DNA from: Actinomycetota bacterium
GTDB taxonomy: Bacteria; Actinomycetota; Actinomycetes; Actinomycetales; Microbacteriaceae
Direction: 5' to 3'
Assembly (NCBI GenBank): GCA_029865895.1
Contig: JARXAN010000014.1
Span: forward strand, 1 to 35,702
DNA: 35,702 bases
A program made the translations under genes and the position numbers. The notes beneath the pieces were generated by a model that worked only from the letters and a program-made list of their open reading frames with translations, searched no databases and had not been told where the DNA came from. Below are positions 7,726 to 16,936 of this stretch, in pieces (the first letter of the stretch is position 1; every line of letters begins with the position of its first letter).

Positions 7726-7741
7726 CGTGATATAAATCACG
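7726..7741. promoter_or_regulatory. CRP/GlxR-like operator in the mraZ promoter region
   Basis: CGTGATATAAATCACG is an inverted repeat with arms CGTGAT and ATCACG. It fits GTGA-NN-TA-NN-TCAC, the core of the consensus known for CRP (Rv3676) of mycobacteria and GlxR of corynebacteria. It overlaps TATAAA (7731-7736), the only -10-like sequence here, for which I find no good -35 box. Binding would therefore be expected to affect transcription of the dcw cluster. No CRP-family gene is in the window. Confidence 0.55.
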
Positions 7742-7753
7742 CCAAAATAACCC

Positions 7754-7780
7754 AAAGTGGAGGAAAGTGGAGTAAAGTGG
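7754..7780 (+). promoter_or_regulatory. Three phased MraZ boxes
   Basis: AAAGTGG occurs at 7754-7760, 7764-7770 and 7774-7780, an exact 10-base period with AGG, AGT and AGG between or after the copies. MraZ of other bacteria binds tandem GTGG/TGGG-type repeats spaced about one helical turn apart in its own promoter region. The boxes lie 28-54 bases before the mraZ start, downstream of the -10-like box, as expected for autoregulation. Confidence 0.8.
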
Positions 7781-7807
7781 AGGAAACAGCTTGGGAAAGG
7801 GGTCAAA

Positions 7808-8239
7808 GTGCTACTTGGTACTCACACGCCCAAGCTGGACGAAAAAGGCCGCCTAATCCTGCCTTCCAAGTTCCGCGATGAACTTGGAGATGGCGTTGTT
7901 ATCACCCGCGGCCAAGAGCGTTGCCTCTATGTCTTCTCCGCGAAGGAATTTGCTTCGGTCCACGACAAGATCCGCCAGGCCCCGCTAACCAACGAGGATG
8001 CCCGTCGCTACCTACGTGTATTTCTCTCCGGTGCCAGCGATGAGACCCCAGACAAGCAGGGTCGTGTGCTACTGCCTCAGCTACTGCGTGACTACGCAAA
8101 CCTTTCCAAAGAGCTAGTAATCATCGGTGTTGGCGCAAGGGCTGAGATCTGGGATGCAAAGACCTGGAACGACTACCTAGCCAGCAACGAAGACGGCTTC
8201 TCCTCACAGGCGGAGGAGGTGATCCCCGGGTTGTTCTAA
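7808..8239 (+). CDS. mraZ: Transcriptional regulator MraZ
   Basis: A 143-residue DNA-binding protein that controls its own operon. It shows the two AbrB/SpoVT-like repeats of the family, [16 protein letters not shown] (about 10-25) and [16 protein letters not shown] (about 82-97). The GTG at 7808 is chosen because [15 protein letters not shown] matches the conserved MraZ N-terminus and AAAGGGG (7796-7802) lies 5 bases upstream. The frame is open further back to an ATG at 7757, but that would run through the MraZ boxes. It is the first gene of the dcw cluster. The stop is followed immediately by a structured RNA leading to rsmH. Confidence 0.92.
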   Translation: MLLGTHTPKLDEKGRLILPSKFRDELGDGVVITRGQERCLYVFSAKEFASVHDKIRQAPLTNEDARRYLRVFLSGASDETPDKQGRVLLPQLLRDYANLSKELVIIGVGARAEIWDAKTWNDYLASNEDGFSSQAEEVIPGLF

Positions 8240-8337
8240 CCCTGCATCTTGGCCCTTGGCCGTGTACCGGCCTTCTTCCCCGAAGTCGGAACAAGTGAAA
8301 ACCAAGCTCACAAACGGACAAGGACCAAGTTGCAGGG
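8240..8337 (+). ncRNA. Structured RNA between mraZ and rsmH (mraW-motif candidate)
   Basis: The outer stem pairs CCCTGCATCTTGG (8240-8252) with CCAAGTTGCAGGG (8325-8337), 12 of 13 positions. Inside are a GGCCG/CGGCC hairpin (8258-8272), a second stem TTCTTCC/GGAACAA (8273-8294, one mismatch) and a weak GTGA/TCAC stem (8295-8311). The element starts on the base after the mraZ stop and ends 7 bases before the rsmH ribosome binding site. From memory, an mraW RNA motif is known upstream of this gene in actinobacteria; I cannot confirm the match. CCAAG also occurs at 8302-8306, offering an alternative partner for CTTGG. Role unknown. Confidence 0.65.
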
Positions 8338-8356
8338 AGGGACAAGAGGGAATCTC

Positions 8357-9313
8357 ATGGTCCAGACCTCAGAACTTCACTCCCCAGTAATGCTCCAGCG
8401 CTGCCTAGACCTTATGCAGCCGGGCTTCAATGTCTCCAAGCCGGTTGCCATCGACTGCACCCTTGGACTTGGTGGTCACACCGAAGCGCTTTTGACCCAG
8501 AACCCAACCCTTACCGTGATTGGCATCGACCGCGACCCAAGCGCAATCGCACTCGCCTCTGAGCGCTTGGCTCACTTTGGTGACCGCTTCATCCCGGTTT
8601 TGGCGGTTTACGACGAAATTGAAAGCATCCTTGAACGCCTAGAGATCAAAGCGGTGCACGCCATTTTGATGGACCTTGGCGTGAGCTCGATGCAGCTTGA
8701 TGTTGCAGACCGTGGCTTCTCCTACGCTCAAGACGCCGAGCTGGACATGCGAATGGACCAGACTCGCGGAAAGACCGCTGCAGATTTGCTTGCCAGCATG
8801 GATGAGGCGGAGCTGGCCCGCATTTTCCGTCGCTACGGCGAGGAACGCTTCGCTGGCCCAATTGCCCGCCGCATTGTTCGCGAGCGTCAGAATGCGCCAA
8901 TCACCACCTCGTCCCAGCTGAACAAGATTGTTCTCGATGTTGTGCCGGTGGCACCTGGCAAGACCAACGGTCACCCTGCCAAGCGCATCTACCAAGCCCT
9001 AAGAATTGCCGTCAACGACGAGCTAGGTGTCCTGGAGGACGCCATGCCTCAGGCGATTGACGCATTAGCTGTTGGCGGTCGCCTAGTGGTTATGTCATAC
9101 CACTCCCTGGAGGACGGGATTGTCAAAGATGCCCTCCAAGCGGCCGCCACAAGTTCTACTCCGGTTGACATGCCTGTCGAATTGCCAGGCACCGCACCGG
9201 TTTTGAAAATCATCACCCGCGGCGTAGAGCGCGCCACGGAGATCGAACTAGAGAAAAACCCAAGGTCTGCTTCGGCAAGGCTTCGGGCTGCAGAAAAACT
9301 GGAGGGTAACTAA
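8357..9313 (+). CDS. rsmH: 16S rRNA (cytosine(1402)-N(4))-methyltransferase
   Basis: Methylates N4 of C1402 in 16S rRNA using S-adenosylmethionine. The 318-residue protein has HSPVML near the N-terminus, the SAM-binding TLGLGGHTE (about 35-43), a central MDLGVSSMQLD block and the C-terminal NPRSASARLRAAEK signature. The ATG at 8357 is chosen because AGAGGG (8345-8350) lies 6 bases upstream and family proteins begin about 7 residues before HSPV. The frame runs back to a TTG at 8249, but this would translate the structured RNA. The stop TAA overlaps the next start by one base (TAATG). Confidence 0.93.
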   Translation: MVQTSELHSPVMLQRCLDLMQPGFNVSKPVAIDCTLGLGGHTEALLTQNPTLTVIGIDRDPSAIALASERLAHFGDRFIPVLAVYDEIESILERLEIKAVHAILMDLGVSSMQLDVADRGFSYAQDAELDMRMDQTRGKTAADLLASMDEAELARIFRRYGEERFAGPIARRIVRERQNAPITTSSQLNKIVLDVVPVAPGKTNGHPAKRIYQALRIAVNDELGVLEDAMPQAIDALAVGGRLVVMSYHSLEDGIVKDALQAAATSSTPVDMPVELPGTAPVLKIITRGVERATEIELEKNPRSASARLRAAEKLEGN

Positions 9314-9831
9314 TGGCGGTTTACATGGTTTCGCAGGCACAGGCAAGACAGCTGCGTCCAAAGATGACGGCTGGCTTGATCTTTGTCGCCGGCATCGCCG
9401 TTGTGCTACTGGGTCAGTTGGTGCTGAACATGATCCTCACCCAGGATGCTTACCACCTGCGTTCGCTAAAGCTTGAGAAGCGTGACCTAACCACCCAGGT
9501 TCAGATCCTTCAGGAGGAAGTTGACTCGCTAGCTTCCCCGCAGAACCTTGCGGATGCCGCCAACCGCCTAGGCATGGTCGCTAACCCAGCTTCTGTGCTA
9601 CTGGACATTGAAAACGACAAGGTATTTGGTAAGCCACGCCCGGCCAGTGCTGCAAACGCAGCCGTCGCATCGGCAAACCTGGTTGCCAACGCTGCCATGG
9701 GAACCGTGTCCGATTTCTCCGAGGCAACCGTGGCAAGCGCTGAGGTGTCTGAGAGTGTCGAAACTGAGAAACCTGCCGCATCTGGCTTAGTTTTGGAGCA
9801 GGGTCTAATCCCAGCTTCACCAACCAGATAG
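9313..9831 (+). CDS. ftsL: FtsL-like cell division protein
   Basis: A 172-residue bitopic membrane protein at the place of ftsL in the dcw cluster. It has a short cytoplasmic N-terminus, one membrane helix (about 19-41), a leucine-zipper-like coiled coil (about 48-75) and then SPQNLADAANRLGMV, typical of FtsL/DivIC proteins. The last 75 residues are rich in Ala, Val, Ser and Glu and look disordered; short FtsL proteins lack such a tail. FtsL joins FtsQ and activates FtsW-FtsI at the septum. GGAGG (9301-9305) precedes the ATG. The family is fast-evolving, so the name rests on position and architecture. Confidence 0.8.
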   Translation: MAVYMVSQAQARQLRPKMTAGLIFVAGIAVVLLGQLVLNMILTQDAYHLRSLKLEKRDLTTQVQILQEEVDSLASPQNLADAANRLGMVANPASVLLDIENDKVFGKPRPASAANAAVASANLVANAAMGTVSDFSEATVASAEVSESVETEKPAASGLVLEQGLIPASPTR

Positions 9832-9837
9832 GCCACC

Positions 9838-11616
9838 ATGGGAAAACACGGGTCACTGAGCCGCCGGCTCGGTGCATTTGCCCTAATCATGGTGGTGATG
9901 GTTCTTGGGCTTGGAATTCGTCTGGTTGACTACCAAGTCGTAAGAGCAGAGCAAATTCGCGAGGAATCGTTCAAATCCCGCTCGATCACTCAAACTCTTC
10001 CCGCACTTCGTGGCCAAATTAGAGATTCCTCCGGTCAGGTTTTGGCCAGAACCGTATTCAGATATGACGTCAATGCCGCCCCAAAGAATGTCGGCAGTAT
10101 CTTCAAGACCGTAGACGGGGTCCGCACCGAGCGAACCGTCGAACAGATTGTGCTTGAGCTTGCTCCACTGGTTGGCCTCACTCCAGAAGAACTGACTGCC
10201 AGGTTGGCAGGCGATGGAGAGTATTCAAACCTTGCCAAGAAAGTTGACGCCGAGACCTACAACGCAATTCGTGAGCTGGGTATCCCATGGATTTACTTCG
10301 ACCCATTTGCTGACCGCCTGTATCCAAATGGTGCGGTGGCCGGTAACGTGCTCGGTTTCGTTGGTTCTGACGGAGTGCCACTGGCTGGGCTGGAACGCCA
10401 ATACAACACCTGCCTTGCGGGTATTGATGGCCAAGAGACTTTTGAGCGAAGTGCCGAGGGTGTTCGCATCCCAACCTCGAACGTGACCACCCAACCCACC
10501 CAAAACGGCGGCACTTTGAACCTGAGCATTGATGCCAACCTGCAGTTTTTTGCGCAGCAGGTTTTGGCTGACACGGTCAACGACCTGGGTGCTCAGTGGG
10601 CCTCAGCTGTAGTGGTTGAGGTTGAAACCGGCCGACTACTGGCCGCCGCTGAGGCACCTTCGGTTGACCCTAACGATCCAGCGGCTTCGGATGCCTCAGA
10701 CCGTGGATCAAAGATTTTCCAGGCCGCTTTCGAGCCTGGTTCGATCATGAAGGCACTGACCACCGCGATGGTGCTCGATACCAAGACCGCGGATGCCTTT
10801 GACAAGGTCAAGGCACCGGATTACATGAAGTTGGATTTTGCTGGCGGTTGGATCAAAGACAGCTTTGGCCACGAGCCATACAACCTCACCCTGGGTGGCG
10901 TACTGCGATTCTCCTCGAACACTGGAATGTCTAACTTCGGTGTCAAGATCGACAAGGAAACTCGCCACAACTACCTGCAGAAGTTTGGTTTTGGATCGGT
11001 TAGCCCGCTTCGCTTTGAAGGTGAAAGCTCAGGCATTCTGCATGACTATAAAGACTGGGACAAGATGACCAACTACGCGACCACCTATGGTCAGGGTATT
11101 TCGGTCACCGGTATCCAGATGGCATACGCCTATCAGGCGATGGCCAACGACGGCCTAAGACTTGACCCAATCTTGGTGGAAAACTGTGTCAGTGACGACG
11201 GCACCGTGCTCTACCAGCCCAAGCAGAACTCGACCCGAGTGGTTTCCAAGGAGACCGCAAACCTAAATATCAACCTCATGGAGAAGGTGGTTGAGTTTGG
11301 TGGCGTTGGTCAGAATGCCGGAATCGATGGCTACCGCGTTGCTGGCAAGACCGGAACCGCGCAGATTAAGGACGGATCTGGTTACGGATCGCAGTTCGCA
11401 ATTTCGTTCTACGGCGTAGCTCCGGCCGAGAATCCAAAGTTTGTGGTCGGTGTCACGATTTACAAGGCGGTCGGTGTCTCAAACTCGCTGCAGGCAACCT
11501 TCCCATTCAAGGCCATCATGCAGCAGGCGCTGAAGAGCTACCGTGTCCCACCTTCGACCTCTAAGTCCCCAGATCTGCCATCGGGTAAGTACGGTGAAGT
11601 CGAAACTCGCAGTTAG
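9838..11616 (+). CDS. ftsI: Septal penicillin-binding protein (class B transpeptidase)
   Basis: Crosslinks septal peptidoglycan as partner of FtsW; also called PbpB or PBP3. The 592-residue protein has an N-terminal membrane helix (about 12-30), a dimerisation domain and a transpeptidase domain with the three active-site motifs: SIMK (Ser302 nucleophile to Lys305), SSN (359-361) and KTG (504-506). No PASTA repeats are present. The ATG lies 6 bases after the previous stop; I see no good ribosome binding site, so translation is probably coupled to ftsL. The 3' end overlaps murE by 23 bases. Confidence 0.95.
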   Translation: MGKHGSLSRRLGAFALIMVVMVLGLGIRLVDYQVVRAEQIREESFKSRSITQTLPALRGQIRDSSGQVLARTVFRYDVNAAPKNVGSIFKTVDGVRTERTVEQIVLELAPLVGLTPEELTARLAGDGEYSNLAKKVDAETYNAIRELGIPWIYFDPFADRLYPNGAVAGNVLGFVGSDGVPLAGLERQYNTCLAGIDGQETFERSAEGVRIPTSNVTTQPTQNGGTLNLSIDANLQFFAQQVLADTVNDLGAQWASAVVVEVETGRLLAAAEAPSVDPNDPAASDASDRGSKIFQAAFEPGSIMKALTTAMVLDTKTADAFDKVKAPDYMKLDFAGGWIKDSFGHEPYNLTLGGVLRFSSNTGMSNFGVKIDKETRHNYLQKFGFGSVSPLRFEGESSGILHDYKDWDKMTNYATTYGQGISVTGIQMAYAYQAMANDGLRLDPILVENCVSDDGTVLYQPKQNSTRVVSKETANLNINLMEKVVEFGGVGQNAGIDGYRVAGKTGTAQIKDGSGYGSQFAISFYGVAPAENPKFVVGVTIYKAVGVSNSLQATFPFKAIMQQALKSYRVPPSTSKSPDLPSGKYGEVETRS

Positions 11617-13015
11617 CATCCTTGCCCAGAAGTTCAATCTTTCGCGCAACGGTGCTGATGTAGAAATTAGTTCGGTCGCTATGGCCTCCCAACTCTGCAA
11701 GCCCGGCAGTCTGTTTATTGCAACCAAGGGGCTGAAAACCCATGGGCTGGACTTTCTTGATCAGGCCATTGCCAACGGTGCGGTTGCCGTGCTCTCGGAT
11801 CGTGAAATAGACGCTTCCATACCTTCTTTGGTTCACCCTGATCCGCGATCGATCGCGGGAGCAGTTTCTAATTTGGTCTACGGAACCTTGAGTTCTGACA
11901 TGACACTCTTTGGTGTTACCGGCACCAACGGTAAGACCTCGACCACGAACTACCTGTATCAAATTCTCTCTAGCATGGGCCTGCGCGCGGGAATGAGTGC
12001 ATCGACCAATCGAATTGTCGGCGGTGTCGAGTTACCTGCAACCCTCACCTCTCCGGAGGTAACAGAGCTTCACGATCTGCTCTCGCAGATGCGAGAGGCC
12101 GGTGCTGAGCACGCAGCCATCGAGGTTTCCGCGCAGGCGATGATTCGAAACCGCATCGATGCGGTCAAATTCACAGTGGTTGGATTTAGCAATCTCTCCC
12201 GTGATCACCTAGATGACTTTTCGGACATGGAGAGCTACCTCAGGGCAAAAGCTGAGCTCTTCACCAGTGAATACGCCCAGCAGGGCGTAGTCCTGGTCGA
12301 GGACGAGTGGGGCAGAAAGCTCTACGAGTCTTGCTCGATCCCGGTAGTCGGCATTGGTGAGGGTCTTCAGTATCAGTATCGATACCAGAACCAAGAACTC
12401 TCCATCACCGGCAAGCACGAGCTGAACGTTCACTTCCCGCAGGGTGCTTTGATGGCAAAGAATCTGGCGTTAGCGCTTGTGATGCTATTGGAAGCTGGAT
12501 TTGCGCCAGATCAGCTCGCGGCCGCGGTGTCGAGCACTGACCTGCACGTCCCAGGTCGCCTGGAGCTGGTCTCAGATCGAAGGCCACACGTCTATGTTGA
12601 CTATGCCCACACCCCGGCCGGGGTCGCGAGTGCGGTTGCCGAGATAAGGGAGCGCTACCCCAAGCTGACCCTGGTGTTAGGAGCCTCTGGAAACCGCGAT
12701 CAGGGTAAACGAGCGGAAATGGGTCTCGCCGGCGCTGACGCTGACCTTTTGATTATTACCGATCAACATCCGCGCGATGAGGACCCGGCCAGTATCAGAC
12801 ACGCCCTGCTGACTGCAGCTGCAACCAGGCTTGCAGCGGGAAGAATCTTGGAGATTCCAGACCCAGCTCAAGCGATCAAACGAGCAATCAGCGAGACCGA
12901 TGCGGACTCCGCAGTGCTTTGGTGCGGACCTGGACACTTGACCTACCGCGAGATTCGCGGCGAAAAGGTCCCATTTGACGCAAGGGCAATTGCGAGAGAG
13001 GCGGTTCAGTCGTGA
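11594..13015 (+). CDS. murE: UDP-MurNAc-tripeptide synthetase MurE
   Basis: Adds the diamino acid to UDP-MurNAc-L-Ala-D-Glu, the third residue of the peptide stem. The 473-residue protein has the Mur ligase ATP loop GTNGKTS (110-116) and DYAHTP in the central domain. The specificity motif, DNPR in meso-diaminopimelate enzymes, reads DQHPR here (390-394), so the arginine is kept but the preceding residues differ. The amino acid added is therefore uncertain; Microbacteriaceae are known for unusual diamino acids in their wall. GTG at 11594 is chosen over the ATG at 11543, which would overlap ftsI by 74 bases. The ribosome binding site is weak. Confidence 0.92.
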   Translation: MKSKLAVSILAQKFNLSRNGADVEISSVAMASQLCKPGSLFIATKGLKTHGLDFLDQAIANGAVAVLSDREIDASIPSLVHPDPRSIAGAVSNLVYGTLSSDMTLFGVTGTNGKTSTTNYLYQILSSMGLRAGMSASTNRIVGGVELPATLTSPEVTELHDLLSQMREAGAEHAAIEVSAQAMIRNRIDAVKFTVVGFSNLSRDHLDDFSDMESYLRAKAELFTSEYAQQGVVLVEDEWGRKLYESCSIPVVGIGEGLQYQYRYQNQELSITGKHELNVHFPQGALMAKNLALALVMLLEAGFAPDQLAAAVSSTDLHVPGRLELVSDRRPHVYVDYAHTPAGVASAVAEIRERYPKLTLVLGASGNRDQGKRAEMGLAGADADLLIITDQHPRDEDPASIRHALLTAAATRLAAGRILEIPDPAQAIKRAISETDADSAVLWCGPGHLTYREIRGEKVPFDARAIAREAVQS

Positions 13016-14403
13016 TTGAGCTGACTCTCGCCGAAATTGCAGGTGCCGTAGACGGCAAGATTGTCACTGGCGCAGCTGACCTCAAGGTCTCGGGTAATCC
13101 AGACACCGACTCGAGGGCACTTGAGGTCGGCGGTATTTTCTTCGCCAAGCTTGGTGAACACGATGATGGCCACCGCTATCTCGAGCAGGTTGCCGACGTT
13201 GCTGCGCTGGCAGTGGTGTCCCAGCCAAACGCCGCTCTGGCACTACCTCAGATTCAAGTTGAAGACACCGTGGTCGCACTCACCGCCTTGGCAAAGTTTG
13301 TGCTCAATCAAGTGCGGAGCCAGGGCGAGCTCCAGGTTGTCGGGATCACCGGTTCGAACGGCAAAACCTCTACTAAGAACATGCTGCGCGAGATCCTCTC
13401 TCGGGTTGGGTCAACGATTGCGCCGAGAGATTCCTTCAACAATGAGGTGGGTCTCCCGCTTACCGTGTTGCGTCTTGAGATAGATACCAAGTTCCTGGTC
13501 CTAGAAATGGGAGCAGCGGGCATTGGATCGATCGCGAAATTGGCGAGCTGGTGCCTGCCGGATGTCGGAGTCGAACTCAAGGTCGGTCTTGCTCACGCCG
13601 GGGCCTTTGGCGGCATTGAAGTCACCACCCAAATCAAGCGCGAGCTCATGCCGTTCGTCCAACGCGCAGTGGTTTTGAATGAAGATGACCCAATTGTTAG
13701 AGCCTTTGAGGCAAACCCGGGCGTGAAGCGGATAGGTTTCGGTTTTGCCAGGGAGGCAGATTTCGAAATCAAGTCCGTTGATCTGAGTCTTTCCGGCACC
13801 AAATTGGCGATTCGCTATCCCGATGGTCAAGTAAGTGAAATCACACTGAAAATGCTGGGGGAGCACCAGGCCATGAATGTTTCGGCCGCACTGGCTGTGG
13901 CGCATCAGCTTGGGGTTGCCCGCGAACTAGCTATCGAAGCAGTCTCTGAAATGGAAATGGCCGAGCGTTGGCGAATGCAGTTGATCAAGCGCAAAGACGG
14001 CGTTTTTGTAATCAACGATGCCTATAACGCATCGCCAGATTCGATGCGAGCTGCCCTTCAGACCCTGGCCACACTAGGTCGACAGGGTCACCGAACCATT
14101 GCGGTGTTAGGCCAGATGGCAGAGCTTGGCCAGTACTCAGTCGACGAGCACGACCAGCTGGGTCGTTTGGTGGTTCGATACAACATTGACCAGCTCTACG
14201 TGGTTGGAGCAGAGGCGAAGTTGATCCACATGGGAGCCATGCAAGAGGGCAGCTGGGATGGCGAGTCTGTGTTTTGCGAGACAATCAGCGCGGCTTTTGA
14301 GGCTATCTGTGACAAGCTTTCTCCCGGTGACGTTGTGCTGGTGAAATCCAGCAACGTGGCCGGTTTGAGATTTCTAGGCGACGAGTTGGCGGGTGTTAGG
14401 TGA
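13012..14403 (+). CDS. murF: UDP-MurNAc-tripeptide:D-Ala-D-Ala ligase MurF
   Basis: Adds the D-Ala-D-Ala dipeptide to complete the UDP-MurNAc-pentapeptide in the cytoplasm. The 463-residue protein shows the ATP loop GSNGKTS (114-120), NNEVGLPLT after it, and [15 protein letters not shown], which is typical of MurF and contacts the nucleotide. The GTG start overlaps the murE stop by 4 bases (GTGA), and the stop overlaps mraY in the same way. The D-Ala-D-Ala ligase gene ddl is not in this cluster, so its substrate must be made elsewhere. Confidence 0.95.
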   Translation: MIELTLAEIAGAVDGKIVTGAADLKVSGNPDTDSRALEVGGIFFAKLGEHDDGHRYLEQVADVAALAVVSQPNAALALPQIQVEDTVVALTALAKFVLNQVRSQGELQVVGITGSNGKTSTKNMLREILSRVGSTIAPRDSFNNEVGLPLTVLRLEIDTKFLVLEMGAAGIGSIAKLASWCLPDVGVELKVGLAHAGAFGGIEVTTQIKRELMPFVQRAVVLNEDDPIVRAFEANPGVKRIGFGFAREADFEIKSVDLSLSGTKLAIRYPDGQVSEITLKMLGEHQAMNVSAALAVAHQLGVARELAIEAVSEMEMAERWRMQLIKRKDGVFVINDAYNASPDSMRAALQTLATLGRQGHRTIAVLGQMAELGQYSVDEHDQLGRLVVRYNIDQLYVVGAEAKLIHMGAMQEGSWDGESVFCETISAAFEAICDKLSPGDVVLVKSSNVAGLRFLGDELAGVR

Positions 14404-15503
14404 GAGCTTTACTTGCATCGGGCGGCATCGCAATGTTCATATCGCTTTTCGCCACCCCTGGTTTTATTTGGCTTTTCAAGAACCTGCAGTGGGGTCAGTT
14501 CATTCGTGACGACGGACCGCAAACCCACCACACCAAGCGCGGCACCCCAACCATGGGTGGCATTGTCATCTTGCTGGCTGCCACCATCGCCTACTTTTTA
14601 GCCAAGTTCATAAACGGTGAAACCCCATCCGCATCCGCCTTGCTGGTAATCCTGATGATGCTGGGATTGGGACTGGTTGGCTTTATCGACGACTTCCTAA
14701 AGGTTCGCAACCAACGCAGCCTCGGACTCACCGGCTGGGCAAAGATCGGTGGCCAGGTCGTGGTCGCAATCATCTTCGCCGTCTTGGCTCTTGGCTTCCC
14801 AGATGAGAATGGATTGACTCCTGCCTCAACCGCAATTTCGCTATTCCGTGACCTACCGATCGACCTCTTTATCTGGGGCTCGGTTATCGGAATGGGCTTG
14901 TTTATCGCCTGGATTTCGCTACTGGTAACCAGTGCCTCAAATGGTGTGAACATCGCGGATGGCTTAGACGGACTGGCTTCTGGAGCTGCCATCATGGCGA
15001 TTGGCGCTTACGTCGTGATTGGTTTTTGGCAGTTCAACCAAAGCTGTGCGACGGTTATCGAAAACCTGGAATCCTGCTACAACGTTCGAGACCCGCTTGA
15101 TTTAGCGGTAGTCGCCGCCGCGATTGTTGGGGCCTGCGTTGGCTTCCTCTGGTGGAACACCTCGCCAGCTCAGATCTTTATGGGCGATGTCGGGTCACTG
15201 GGTCTTGGTGGCGCTCTGGCAGCACTTGCAATCCTTTCCCGCACCGAGCTACTGCTGGTTCTAATCGGCGGCATCTTTGTGATCGTCACCGGTTCGGTGG
15301 TTATCCAGCGAGTATTTTTCAAGATCACCAAGTGGCGTACCGGAACCGGTAAACGAGTGTTTTTGATGTCGCCGCTTCATCACCACTTTGAACTCAAGGG
15401 CTGGGCCGAGATAACCATCGTGGTTCGCTTCTGGATTATCACGGCACTGTGCGTGATCAGCGGTGTCGGATTGTTCTATGTGGAGTGGATCTACGGCATA
15501 TGA
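14400..15503 (+). CDS. mraY: Phospho-MurNAc-pentapeptide transferase MraY
   Basis: Transfers phospho-MurNAc-pentapeptide to undecaprenyl phosphate to make lipid I in the membrane. The 367-residue protein is strongly hydrophobic with about ten membrane helices. Conserved cytoplasmic loops are visible: [18 protein letters not shown] near residue 38, DDFLK (97-101), NIADGLDG (184-191), MGDVGS (261-266) and LHHHFE (326-331). The GTG start overlaps murF by 4 bases, and the ATGA at the end couples it to murD. Identification is secure. Confidence 0.96.
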   Translation: MRALLASGGIAMFISLFATPGFIWLFKNLQWGQFIRDDGPQTHHTKRGTPTMGGIVILLAATIAYFLAKFINGETPSASALLVILMMLGLGLVGFIDDFLKVRNQRSLGLTGWAKIGGQVVVAIIFAVLALGFPDENGLTPASTAISLFRDLPIDLFIWGSVIGMGLFIAWISLLVTSASNGVNIADGLDGLASGAAIMAIGAYVVIGFWQFNQSCATVIENLESCYNVRDPLDLAVVAAAIVGACVGFLWWNTSPAQIFMGDVGSLGLGGALAALAILSRTELLLVLIGGIFVIVTGSVVIQRVFFKITKWRTGTGKRVFLMSPLHHHFELKGWAEITIVVRFWIITALCVISGVGLFYVEWIYGI

Positions 15504-16936
15504 TCTCGCAGGGCAGCTGGCACGACAATTGGGCTGGACTGCACGTTGCAGTCCTAGGTTTGGGTAAATCTGGCTTTTCGGTTGCCGACACCCTCTGCGA
15601 GCTCGGGGCAGAGGTCACAGTTTTTGCTCAGAGCGCGAACGCTCAGTTCAGCGAGCTGCTGGAGGTTATCGGGGCAAAGCTCGTGCTCTCGGACTCGGTC
15701 GAATCCCTAAAGTCGCTAACTCAAATCGACTTTGCGGTCGTATCTCCAGGCTTCCCACCAAGTCACCCAACCATTCAATGGCTTTCCCAAAGTGGTATTC
15801 CGATGCTCACCGACATCGACCTGGCCTGGCGACTTAGGGACAAGACCGACAGGGTTGCAAAGTGGTTAACCATCACCGGTACCAACGGCAAGACCACGAC
15901 CACCGAACTGGTAACCCACATGCTGCAAACCGCAGGGTATCGAGCGATTTCCTGCGGCAACATCGGTAATCCAATCCTTGACGCCGTAAGAGACCCGGAG
16001 GGTTTCGATTACCTGGTGGTTGAGATTTCAAGTTTCCAGCTGCACTACAGCGGCGAGTTCAACCCGGCGGCAAGTGCATTTTTGAACCTGGCCCCGGATC
16101 ACATCGACTGGCACGGCAGCGAGCAGGCTTATTTCGCCGCCAAGGCAAAGGTCTACCAGGGAACAGAGCTGGCAATTGTATACAACGCCGCCGATGCCAA
16201 GACCCTGGAGGCGGCTGAGGCTGCAGACGTAGTAGAGGGCTGCCGAGCGGTTGCCTTCACAACCGGCATGCCCAGTGTGAGCATGGTGGGTTATGTCGAG
16301 GAGTACCTGGTCGATCGCGCTTTTATAAGTGATCGCTACGCGGCTGCGCTAGAGATCGCCGAGGAATCGGACCTTGAGGCAATTGGAGTGCTCAGCGAAC
16401 ACCTGCGTGCGAATGTGGCGGCTGCCACGGCCCTCGCTAGGGCTTTAGATGTTGAACCTGCGGTTATCAAGCAGGCGATTGCAAGCTTTGAACTTTCACC
16501 GCACCGAATTCAGAAGGTGCTGCAGCACGATGGCGTGCTTTTTATCGATGATTCCAAGGCAACCAACGCCCATGCGGCAAATGCGTCACTTTCAAGCTTC
16601 GACTCGATTGTCTGGATTGTTGGAGGGCTACTCAAGGGAGTAGACCCAACCCCGCTGCTCCTAGAGCACGGAAGCAAACTCAAGGCCGCGGTCGTGATTG
16701 GTGCCGACACGCATGAGCTTGAGGGGTTGTTTGCGAATCTGCTTCCAAACTTGCCTCTGAAGGTTATTTCTGGGGAGTCGGTCATGGAGCAAGCAGTTGG
16801 TTTTGCTCTTGGGTTTGCCGGTCCCGGAGACACGGTTTTATTAGCTCCAGCTGCTGCCTCGATGGATCAGTTTCAAGACTACGCGGACCGCGGTAATCAG
16901 TTTCAGGCTGAGGTTAGAAGGCAGGTGATCCAGTGA
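15500..16936 (+). CDS. murD: UDP-MurNAc-L-Ala:D-Glu ligase MurD
   Basis: Adds D-glutamate to UDP-MurNAc-L-alanine. The 478-residue protein has an N-terminal Rossmann-like domain (VLGLGKSG), the ATP loop GTNGKTTT (127-134), EISSFQL and a C-terminal domain with DDSKATN. The ATG at 15500 overlaps the mraY stop by 4 bases and is chosen over an upstream ATG at 15449 inside mraY, since [15 protein letters not shown] then begins at the usual distance. The stop overlaps the ftsW start by 4 bases. Confidence 0.95.
   Translation: MISQGSWHDNWAGLHVAVLGLGKSGFSVADTLCELGAEVTVFAQSANAQFSELLEVIGAKLVLSDSVESLKSLTQIDFAVVSPGFPPSHPTIQWLSQSGIPMLTDIDLAWRLRDKTDRVAKWLTITGTNGKTTTTELVTHMLQTAGYRAISCGNIGNPILDAVRDPEGFDYLVVEISSFQLHYSGEFNPAASAFLNLAPDHIDWHGSEQAYFAAKAKVYQGTELAIVYNAADAKTLEAAEAADVVEGCRAVAFTTGMPSVSMVGYVEEYLVDRAFISDRYAAALEIAEESDLEAIGVLSEHLRANVAAATALARALDVEPAVIKQAIASFELSPHRIQKVLQHDGVLFIDDSKATNAHAANASLSSFDSIVWIVGGLLKGVDPTPLLLEHGSKLKAAVVIGADTHELEGLFANLLPNLPLKVISGESVMEQAVGFALGFAGPGDTVLLAPAAASMDQFQDYADRGNQFQAEVRRQVIQ

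Noticed and set aside
7757-7807. Upstream extension of mraZ
   Set aside because: The frame is open, but it crosses the MraZ boxes and the ribosome binding site; [15 protein letters not shown] at 7808 matches the family N-terminus.
8249-8356. Upstream extension of rsmH
   Set aside because: It would translate the structured RNA, has no ribosome binding site, and adds 36 residues not found in the family.
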